Assembly: GCA_949297015.1 (NCBI GenBank)
Contig: CASFRF010000042.1
Coordinates: 1-40,878 of the forward strand
Source of the DNA: an uncultured bacterium
GTDB lineage: Bacteria > Verrucomicrobiota > Lentisphaeria > Victivallales > Victivallaceae
Length of the DNA stretch: 40,878 bases
Reading direction: 5' to 3'
The notes beneath the pieces were generated by a model, which was not told where the DNA came from, did not search any database, and was given only the letters and a program-made list of their open reading frames with translations. The number at the start of each line of letters is the position of its first letter. Within the stretch, counting starts at the first letter, position 1. Of this stretch, positions 33,084 to 40,878 are shown in pieces. Made by a program: the position numbers and the translations under genes.

Positions 33084-33099
33084 GTGGTCGGTCGCGAGG

Positions 33100-34752
<1,653 letters not shown>

Positions 34753-34821
34753 TTTCTTCTCCCTGGGATTTGCTCCCGTAATTGATTCAGAAACGTCTCT
34801 TCGGTGTTCCCGGCGCCGGGC

Positions 34822-35622
34822 TCAGGCCCGGTGGCCCTCGGTGTGGCAGGAGAGCACGCCGCGTTTGCTGGTCTCGCAGAAGCGGATGAACTCCAGCACC
34901 TCGGGCAGGGGCGGGACCTCCTCCCGGATCTTCTTGAGGGCGTTGGGCGGAATCAGGCCGCTGCGGTAGAAAATCCGGTGGACCTGCTTGAGCGCCCGGA
35001 TGGTCTCCTCGGAGAAACCGGCCCGCTTCAGCCCGACCAGGTTGATCATCTTGACCCCGCCGTTGCGGCCCTCGGCCATCATGAAGGGTGGGATGTCCTG
35101 CGAAAAGACTGAGCCGCCGGAGATGATCGCCAGCCGCCCGACCCGGCAGAACTGATGAAGTCCGGAGACGCCGGAGATCAGCGCCCGGTCGCCGATTTCG
35201 CAATAGCCGGCGCAGGCGCTCAGCCCGACCATGATCACCTGATTGCCGATCACGCAGTTGTGCGCGACGTGCGTGGAGTTCATGAACATGCAGCCGTTGC
35301 CGATCACGGTCCTGGTGCCGGGTTTGGTCCCGGTGTGGACGGTGACCCCTTCGCGGAAGAGGTTGCCGTCTCCGATCTCCAGATAGGTCACCGATCCGGG
35401 CTCGACGCCGTGATCCTGGGCGTTCTGCCCCAGCGCGCAGAAGGGATAGAGCACGTTCTTCTCCCCCAGCGTGGTGTGGCCGTCGACATGGCACTGGGCG
35501 ATGAGCCGGGTTCCGGCCCCGATCCGGACGTGAGGGCCGATGTAGCACAGGGGGCCGACTTCGACGTCGTCGGCCAGAATCGCGCCGTCGGCGACGACGC
35601 TGGTGGGATGAATTTTGGGCAT
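34822..35622 (-). CDS. lpxA: UDP-N-acetylglucosamine acyltransferase LpxA
   Basis: LpxA adds the first acyl chain to UDP-GlcNAc in lipid A synthesis. The 266-residue protein has the left-handed hexapeptide-repeat helix (IHPTSVVADGAILADDVEVG onward), the catalytic histidine in THVAHNCVIG (about His121), and FRKxxT-like NLFREGVTVHTGT. The C-terminal helical part includes GLKRAGFSEETIRALKQ. The ATG at 35622 is chosen because GAGGGAGC lies upstream; the frame is open further upstream but those residues lie across the promoter. The usual neighbours lpxD, fabZ and lpxB are not adjacent. Its presence implies a lipid A-bearing outer membrane. Confidence 0.95.
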   Translation of the reverse strand: MPKIHPTSVVADGAILADDVEVGPLCYIGPHVRIGAGTRLIAQCHVDGHTTLGEKNVLYPFCALGQNAQDHGVEPGSVTYLEIGDGNLFREGVTVHTGTKPGTRTVIGNGCMFMNSTHVAHNCVIGNQVIMVGLSACAGYCEIGDRALISGVSGLHQFCRVGRLAIISGGSVFSQDIPPFMMAEGRNGGVKMINLVGLKRAGFSEETIRALKQVHRIFYRSGLIPPNALKKIREEVPPLPEVLEFIRFCETSKRGVLSCHTEGHRA

Positions 35623-35662
35623 GGTGTCCTGAGCTCCCTCTGGATAATTGATTTTAAGGGAT

Positions 35663-35691
35663 AATATATCACACAAAATCCCCGAAATCAA
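35663..35691 (-). promoter_or_regulatory. Promoter for lpxA-gpmI
   Basis: On the minus strand TTGATT (35686-35691) and TATATT (35663-35668) are separated by 17 bases and lie about 40 bases before the lpxA ATG. The region is A+T rich compared with its surroundings. Confidence 0.6.
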
Positions 35692-35703
35692 GCATCCCAG
35701 CGG

Positions 35704-35732
35704 TTGTAATCGCGGCGCTTCGGCAGTATAAT
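35704..35732 (+). promoter_or_regulatory. Promoter for the GH38 gene
   Basis: TTGTAA (35704-35709) and TATAAT (35727-35732), a perfect -10 box, are separated by 17 bases. It is back to back with the lpxA promoter, the two -35 boxes being only 12 bases apart. Confidence 0.75.
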
Positions 35733-35785
35733 ATCCCCTGTTTGTCACCTGGAATCAACCCGATTATGAAACAAGGGCGGAAAAG

Positions 35786-38700
35786 ATGCAGAAAAAAGAG
35801 TTCGATCTGTTGTTGACCCGGGCCCGGCGCTGGGCCGGAAGACTGGAACACGCCTGGCTGGAAACCCCGCAGCCGCTTGCCGCAGTGTGCGCCGTGACCC
35901 CCGACCGGCTCCCCTTCGCCGAGGGGACCGGTTTGCCCGGGAAACCGGTCCGGGTCGGCGATCTCTGGAACGACGGCAAGGCCTGGGTCAGCGGCTGGTT
36001 CAAGCTCTCGGGGCGGCTCCCGGAGGAGCGGGCCGGGCGGCCGGTCTTCGTGCGGCTCAACTTCGGCGGCGAGATTCTGGTGTTCGACGCCGCGGGCAAG
36101 GTCCGGGCCGGGTTGACCAATCAGTCGGCCTTCGCCCACTGGTACAACAAGGAGTACCACGAGATCACCGATCTGATCCGCCCCGACGGCTCGTTTGAGT
36201 TCTGGGCCGAGGCCGCGGCCAATCACCTCGGCGGCGTCGACGCGCGCGACGGCATCGCCACCCCCGGCCACGCCGGCGAGCGCGGCTACTACCACGCCGA
36301 CATCGCCCGGCTGGAATTCGGTTTCGGCAACAGCCAGCTGCGTCAGCTCCATCTGGATTTGCAGTTCCTGATCAGTCTGGTCGAGGCCGGTGCCGAGTCC
36401 CCCGACCCGCGGCGCCGCCAGATCGTGCGGATTCTGTCCAACGCGGCCGATCAGTATCTGGACAACCCCGCCAACGCCGGGAAGGCGCGGGCGGTGCTCA
36501 AGGAGCTCTTCGAGCGGCCGGCCGCCGCCTCGAGTCTGAAGACCACGGCGGTGGGCCACGCCCATATCGATACCGGCTGGTTGTGGCCGGTGGCCGAGTC
36601 GGTGCGCAAGACCGCGCGGACCTTCGCCAGTCAGCTGGAGTTGATCCGGCAGTATCCCGACTATGTGTTCGGGGCCAGCGCGCCGCAGCATTTCCTGTTC
36701 CTCAAGGAGTACTATCCGGAGCTCTACGCCGAGGTGAAGAAAGCGGTCGCCGCCGGGCGCATTGAGCCGCAGGGCGGCATGTGGGTCGAGGCCGACTGCA
36801 ACCTGACCGGCGGCGAGGCCATGGTCCGGCAGTTCGTGCACGGCAAGAACTTCTTCCGCGACGAGTTCGGATTCGAGGTGAAGAATCTGTGGATTCCCGA
36901 CGTCTTCGGCTATTCCGCGGCGATGCCCCAGATCATCCGCAAGGCCAACTGCGACTACTTCCTGACCCAGAAGATCTCCTGGAATCAGGTCAACCGCTTC
37001 CCGCACCACACCTTCCTGTGGCGCGGCATCGACGGGACCGAGGTGCTGACCCACTTCCCGCCGGAGGACACCTACAACTCCGAGTGTTCGCCCAAGGGGC
37101 TGATCGGCGCCGAACAGCGGTTTATCGAAAACGACTTCGTCGATGAGTTCATGACCCTGTTCGGCGTCGGCGACGGCGGCGGCGGGCCCAAGATGGAGGT
37201 GGTCGAAAACGCGCTGCGGGCCCGGAATATGGACGGGGTGCCGCAGGTCCGGATGGGGCGCGCCTGCGACTTCTTCGAGCGGATCAGCCGCTTCCGCGGA
37301 CAGCTGGCGGTCTGGTCGGGCGAGCTCTATCTGGAGCTCCACCGCGGCACGCTCACCACCCAGTCGCGGACCAAGCGCGGCAACCGCAAGTGCGAACAGG
37401 CGCTGCGGCTGGTCGAGGGGGTCTACGCGGCGCTGCCCTTCGGCGAGTATCCGGCAAAGGAACTTGACGCACTCTGGAAAAAGCTGCTGATCAATCAGTT
37501 CCATGATATTCTCCCGGGCAGCTCCATCGAGCTGGTCTACGAACGCACCGAGCGCGAACATGCCGAAATTCTGGCCGCCTGCCGCGAACTGCTGAACCGG
37601 GCCGCGCGGATCGGTCTGCAACCGGATCCGGCGCACATCGTGCTGACCAACGTGTTGAGCGTCCCCTACCGGCGGTCGATCGAACTGCCGGAGTCGTGGC
37701 GGGGCTGCGCCGTGGTCCGCGCCGACGGCGCCCCGGTGACGGTGCAGCAGGAGGCGGGCCGGACCGTGATCGCCACCGAGATCCCGGCCTGGAGCTCGGT
37801 CGAGCTGGTGCGCGGCGGGCAGCTCTCCGCCGCGGCGGAGCTGCGCGAGTCGCTGGTGCTGGAGAACGCGCTGGTGTGCTACGAATTCGATGCCGACGGG
37901 CGGCTGCTGCGGGCCCGGGATCTGGAGACCGGGCGGGAGCTGCTCGAGGGTGTGGGCAATGAGCTGACGCTCTACGTCGACCGGCCGAACAACTGGGACG
38001 CTTGGGACGTCGACTTCTTCTACGAGCAGGAGAAGATCGAGACCGCCCGCGGCCTCGGACACCGCCGGATCGCCGACGGTCCGGTGCGGCAGGGGCTGGA
38101 ATTCCAGCTGGCGATCGGCGCTTCCAAGCTGGTTCAGAAGGTCTATCTGGAGGCGAACTCCCGGCGGCTCGAGTTCCGCACCGAGGCCGACTGGCACGAG
38201 GCGAACCGGATGCTGCGGGTCTCCTTCCCGGTGACGGTCCGCGCCGCCGAGGCCGCGTTCGACATCCAGTACGGCTATGTCCGGCGGCCGACCCACCGCA
38301 ACACCAGCTGGGATCAGGCCCGCTTCGAGACGGTCGCGCATCGCTACGTCGATCTGTCGACCGAGGACGGCGGCGTGGCGCTGCTGAACGACTGCAAGTA
38401 CGGGCACAAGGTGCACGAGAACGTGCTCGATCTGAATTTGCTGCGGTCGCCGCAGCATCCGGATCCCTACGCCGATCAGGGCCGTCACGAATTCACCTAC
38501 GCGCTGCTGCCGCACGCGGGGAATCTGGTCGCGTCGGAGGTGCAGGCCGAGGCGGCGGCGCTGAATCTGCCGCCGTTCCTGGCCGAGGGCTTCAGCGGCG
38601 GATTCCGCCAGCCCTTCGCGGTGACCGCCGACGGCGTGTCGCTGGAGGTGGCCAAAAAGGCGGAAAAGGACTCCGACCTGGTGCTGCGGCTGGTCGAGAC

Positions 38701-38881
38701 CCGCGGTCGTGAAGGCGCGGCGGAGCTGCGTTTCGAGCAGCCGGTGACGGCCGCGGAGACCGATCTCCTGGAGTGGAACACGCTGGCGGAACTGGGCACG
38801 GGGAGTCTCTTCCAACTCAGCTTCAAGCCGTTTGAGATCAAGACCGTCAAAGTGCGGTGCGCGGCGACGGCGGGGATTTGA
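35786..38881 (+). CDS. GH38 alpha-mannosidase
   Basis: A 1031-residue protein with the full GH38 layout. Residues about 1-245 form an N-terminal beta domain. The catalytic region starts with GHAHIDTGWLWP (zinc ligands His258 and His260 region, Asp262), followed by WVEADCNL, LWIPDVFGYSAAMPQI with the nucleophile Asp372, LAVWSGELYLELHRGT and the zinc histidine in QFHDILPGSS (about His573). A large C-terminal beta domain follows. No signal peptide is visible, pointing to cytoplasmic action on mannosides. AAGGGCGGAAAAG precedes the ATG. It has a strong own promoter, and its stop codon overlaps the next promoter. No transporter or regulator gene is adjacent. Confidence 0.93.
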   Translation: MQKKEFDLLLTRARRWAGRLEHAWLETPQPLAAVCAVTPDRLPFAEGTGLPGKPVRVGDLWNDGKAWVSGWFKLSGRLPEERAGRPVFVRLNFGGEILVFDAAGKVRAGLTNQSAFAHWYNKEYHEITDLIRPDGSFEFWAEAAANHLGGVDARDGIATPGHAGERGYYHADIARLEFGFGNSQLRQLHLDLQFLISLVEAGAESPDPRRRQIVRILSNAADQYLDNPANAGKARAVLKELFERPAAASSLKTTAVGHAHIDTGWLWPVAESVRKTARTFASQLELIRQYPDYVFGASAPQHFLFLKEYYPELYAEVKKAVAAGRIEPQGGMWVEADCNLTGGEAMVRQFVHGKNFFRDEFGFEVKNLWIPDVFGYSAAMPQIIRKANCDYFLTQKISWNQVNRFPHHTFLWRGIDGTEVLTHFPPEDTYNSECSPKGLIGAEQRFIENDFVDEFMTLFGVGDGGGGPKMEVVENALRARNMDGVPQVRMGRACDFFERISRFRGQLAVWSGELYLELHRGTLTTQSRTKRGNRKCEQALRLVEGVYAALPFGEYPAKELDALWKKLLINQFHDILPGSSIELVYERTEREHAEILAACRELLNRAARIGLQPDPAHIVLTNVLSVPYRRSIELPESWRGCAVVRADGAPVTVQQEAGRTVIATEIPAWSSVELVRGGQLSAAAELRESLVLENALVCYEFDADGRLLRARDLETGRELLEGVGNELTLYVDRPNNWDAWDVDFFYEQEKIETARGLGHRRIADGPVRQGLEFQLAIGASKLVQKVYLEANSRRLEFRTEADWHEANRMLRVSFPVTVRAAEAAFDIQYGYVRRPTHRNTSWDQARFETVAHRYVDLSTEDGGVALLNDCKYGHKVHENVLDLNLLRSPQHPDPYADQGRHEFTYALLPHAGNLVASEVQAEAAALNLPPFLAEGFSGGFRQPFAVTADGVSLEVAKKAEKDSDLVLRLVETRGREGAAELRFEQPVTAAETDLLEWNTLAELGTGSLFQLSFKPFEIKTVKVRCAATAGI

Positions 38882-38906
38882 AAAAAACGGGCCGCGCTTG
38901 TATATT
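38878..38906 (+). promoter_or_regulatory. Promoter for the leuB-like gene
   Basis: TTGAAA (38878-38883) and TATATT (38901-38906) are separated by 17 bases. The -35 box covers the TGA stop codon of the GH38 gene (38879-38881). The leader to the ATG at 38977 would be about 63 bases. Confidence 0.65.
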
Positions 38907-38976
38907 AATAGGCCGGCCCGAACCGGGGAACCGGAGTTTCAACGACAAAACCTGAACGGAGAGAAGAGAGCGGAAC

Positions 38977-40086
38977 ATGAAGAACTATAAGATTGCGGTG
39001 CTGCCCGGCGACGGCACCGGCCCGGAAGTGGTGGCCGAAGGACTCAAGGTGCTGGCGGCGGCCGCGGCGAAGTACGGTTTCACCTACGAGACGGTGAGCT
39101 ACAACTGGGGTGGCGAAAACTATCTGGCGACCGGCGTCACGCTGCCGGAGAACTTCAAGGAGGAGCTCGAGAAGTACGACGCGGTGTTCCTGGGCGCGAT
39201 CGGCCATCCGAAGGTCAAGCCCGGCATTCTGGAGAAGGGCATTCTGCTCAAGCTGCGGTTCGCGCTCGATCAGTACATCAATCTGCGGCCGGTCAAACTC
39301 TATCCGGGCGTGGAAACGCCGCTGGCGAACAAGGGGCCGGAGGACATCGACTATGTGGTGGTCCGCGAGAACGTCGGCGACGTCTACTGCGGACTCGGCG
39401 GCGTCTCCGGGCAGGGGACCAAACAGGAGATCGCGCTGCAGGACATGGTCTACAGCTACTTCCAGGTCGAGCGCTGTCTGCGCTACGCCTTCGAGGAGGT
39501 TCGGCGCCGTCACTCCCGCGAGAATCCCTGGCGCGGACTCAAGCCCGAGGATCTCAAGGCCGGCAAGATCGGGCAGCTGACGCTGTGCGGCAAGACCAAC
39601 GTGCTGACCTACGTCTTCGGACTCTGGGACCGGGTCTTCCACGAGCTGGCCGCCGAGTATCCGGACGTCAAGCTCGACTACTGCCACGTCGACGCCACCT
39701 GCATGTGGATGGTCAAGAACCCCGAGTGCTTTGACGTGATCGTGACCGGAAACATGTTCGGCGACATCATCACCGACCTGGCCGCAGTCACCTCCGGCGG
39801 CATGGGCGTGGCGGCCGGCGGCAACATCAATCCGAACGGCGTGAGCATGTTCGAGCCGATCGGCGGCTCCGCGCCCAAGTACACCGGGCTCGGCGTGATC
39901 AACCCGCTGGCCGCGATCGGCGCGGTGGCCATGATGCTCGACTTCCTGGGCGAGGCGCCGGCGGCCCGGGCGATCGAGGCGAGCATCGCCTACGTCACCG
40001 GGAACAAACTCAAGTCGGTGGCCGCCGGAAAGATGGGGTACTCCACCAGCGAGGTCGGAGACCTGGTGGTCGAGAATCTGAGGTAG
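38977..40086 (+). CDS. leuB: 3-isopropylmalate dehydrogenase-family protein
   Basis: The 369-residue protein is a beta-decarboxylating dehydrogenase. VLPGDGTGPEVV, LRFALDQYINLRPVKLYPG with the substrate arginines, VRENVGDVYCGLGG, DATCMWMVKNPECFDVIVTGNMFGDIITD (metal aspartates) and FEPIGGSAPKYTG are family signatures. 3-Isopropylmalate dehydrogenase of leucine synthesis is the best call. Relatives acting on tartrate, malate or homoisocitrate share these motifs, and no leuA, leuC or leuD lies nearby to support leucine synthesis. It has its own promoter, and the next gene follows after nine bases. Confidence 0.8.
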   Translation: MKNYKIAVLPGDGTGPEVVAEGLKVLAAAAAKYGFTYETVSYNWGGENYLATGVTLPENFKEELEKYDAVFLGAIGHPKVKPGILEKGILLKLRFALDQYINLRPVKLYPGVETPLANKGPEDIDYVVVRENVGDVYCGLGGVSGQGTKQEIALQDMVYSYFQVERCLRYAFEEVRRRHSRENPWRGLKPEDLKAGKIGQLTLCGKTNVLTYVFGLWDRVFHELAAEYPDVKLDYCHVDATCMWMVKNPECFDVIVTGNMFGDIITDLAAVTSGGMGVAAGGNINPNGVSMFEPIGGSAPKYTGLGVINPLAAIGAVAMMLDFLGEAPAARAIEASIAYVTGNKLKSVAAGKMGYSTSEVGDLVVENLR

Positions 40087-40095
40087 TATCGAACC

Positions 40096-40878
40096 ATGGT
40101 GAGGGGTCCCGGCTGGAATCCGGCGGCCGGATCCGGCGTTGAAGCGGAGGAGTATCGCCGCTTCCGCCGGGACGGCATCGCCGGGTATTGCCGCCGGGAT
40201 CTCGAGCCCGGACGGCTGGTCGAGCTGCTGTTGCGGCCGCAATTGCCGTACCGGGTGCTCAAGGACTCCCGGTCGGCGCGGATCCTGCTCGGAACCGCCG
40301 GCGGGGAGTCGGGTTTTTTTCTGAAACGCTACAACTACCGCGGGTTCCGTCACGCTTGGCTGCGGAGTTTCCGGCGGCCCCGGGCCTTCCGCTGCCTGGC
40401 GGCGGCGAGGAAACTTGCGGAGCTGGGAATCCCGACGCCGAAGGTGTTGGCGGCGGCGACCGAGCGGCGCGGCGGCTGGCTGCTGTTCCACCAGTATCTG
40501 CTGACCGAGGCGCTCGCCGAGACGGAGCGGTTTCTGCCGGAACTGCTGACCGGTGCGCCGGATCCCGAGGCGCTGGTGGCGGAAGTTCTGCGCTTTGTCG
40601 CCCGGCTGCACGAGGCGGGCATCGAACATGGGGATCTGAGCTGGCGCAATCTGTACCGGCAAGAGGAGGACGGCGCCTTCGGGGTGATCGATCTGGACGG
40701 CTGGCGCTTTCACCCCCGGGGGGTGTCGGCGGCGGTGCGGTGCCGGGAGGTGGCCCGGGTGATCTCCAGCGCCCGGCGGGTGCTGGCGGCGGCGGGGCGA
40801 CCGGCATCGGACGTGGACGGCGCGGTGAGCCGGGCGGCGGCGGTCTACGCGGCGGCCTCCGGCGTGACGCTGGAAACG
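40096..40878 (+). CDS. Lipopolysaccharide kinase (WaaP/Kdo kinase)-like protein, 3' end outside window
   Basis: The frame is open from the ATG at 40096 through the last base, giving 261 residues of an incomplete gene. The kinase core is visible: FFLKRYNYRGFRHAW with a candidate ATP-binding lysine, the catalytic loop HGDLSWRNLY (about residue 176) and the metal-binding VIDLDGWRF. This matches the WaaP/InaA-like family that phosphorylates sugars in the lipopolysaccharide inner core. GAGGT at 40080-40084 is a possible ribosome binding site, 11 bases before the ATG. It begins nine bases after the leuB-like gene and is likely co-transcribed with it. Another aminoglycoside-phosphotransferase-fold kinase remains possible. 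Confidence 0.75.
   Translation, partial: MVRGPGWNPAAGSGVEAEEYRRFRRDGIAGYCRRDLEPGRLVELLLRPQLPYRVLKDSRSARILLGTAGGESGFFLKRYNYRGFRHAWLRSFRRPRAFRCLAAARKLAELGIPTPKVLAAATERRGGWLLFHQYLLTEALAETERFLPELLTGAPDPEALVAEVLRFVARLHEAGIEHGDLSWRNLYRQEEDGAFGVIDLDGWRFHPRGVSAAVRCREVARVISSARRVLAAAGRPASDVDGAVSRAAAVYAAASGVTLET

Noticed and set aside
35623-35748. N-terminal extension of LpxA by 42 residues
   Set aside because: The extension crosses the predicted lpxA promoter and lacks similarity to the family; the ATG at 35622 has a good ribosome binding site and gives the normal LpxA N-terminus.
35669-38815. Open frame of 1048 codons on the minus strand opposite the GH38 gene
   Set aside because: It lies entirely antisense to a gene with complete catalytic motifs, has a low-complexity composition rich in Gln, His, Arg and Gly typical of the complement of a high-GC gene, and shows no recognisable domain.

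Overview
The window reads as a contiguous piece of a high-GC (by eye about two thirds G+C) Gram-negative bacterial chromosome. An outer membrane is implied by lpxA, a WaaP-type kinase fragment, two lipobox lipoproteins, one of them PqiC-like, and a SurA-like chaperone. A Zn-ribbon S14, ThyX, HydE, a non-HemE UROD-family protein and three scattered glycoside hydrolases (GH39, GH36-like, GH38) suggest the Planctomycetes-Verrucomicrobia-Lentisphaerae group, most likely Lentisphaerota/Victivallales. That placement is inference from gene content, not a database result. Coding density is very high, no spacer exceeds about 165 bases, and I saw no rRNA, tRNA, insertion sequence, CRISPR array or prophage.

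Layout. 1-3300: the 3' end of a GT-C-type membrane glycosyltransferase, then ptsH-ptsI from their own promoter, closed by two hairpins. 3313-6330 (minus): PIN-PhoH ATPase followed by a GH39 hydrolase. 6414-7801: a CoA-transferase with its own promoter. 7855-11568: a run of two lipoproteins, thyX, pdxA and a SurA-like foldase. 11591-14626 (minus): a small membrane protein overlapping rsmG, then a GH36-like hydrolase with its own promoter. 14669-18244: UROD-like protein, HydE and a sigma-54-type activator with a degenerate receiver, joined by 4-base overlaps. 18286-26175: a secreted coiled-coil protein of unknown function followed by rplV-rpsC-rplP-rpmC-rpsQ-rplN-rplX-rplE-rpsN-rpsH-rplF-rplR-rpsE-rplO-secY. 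26288-32995: cmk, ybgC, manA, argS, murJ, ribBA, most of them overlapping. 33042-33083: a two-way terminator. 33100-35622 (minus): lpxA then gpmI. 35704-38881: GH38 alpha-mannosidase. 38878-40878: a leuB-like dehydrogenase and a WaaP-like kinase running off the end.

How the genes work together. The centre is the translation and secretion core, but the ribosomal cluster is unusual. It begins at rplV, so the rpsJ-to-rpsS half is not adjacent. It lacks rpmD, encodes an L24 without its usual C-terminal segment, has rplP starting 53 bases inside rpsC, and has hairpin-rich spacers on both sides of secY. The surrounding operons supply envelope building (murJ, lpxA, SurA-like protein, lipoproteins), cofactors and nucleotides (ribBA, pdxA, thyX, cmk), and sugar handling (PTS core, manA, gpmI, three glycoside hydrolases). 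Sigma-70-like promoters with 16-17 base spacing are easy to find in the spacers. Two of them place the -35 box over the stop codon of the preceding gene, and one would give a nearly leaderless mRNA.

I did not find an obviously new multi-gene system. The best candidates for new biology are the secreted coiled-coil protein heading the ribosomal cluster, the UROD-like/HydE/regulator operon, and the structured spacers around secY.
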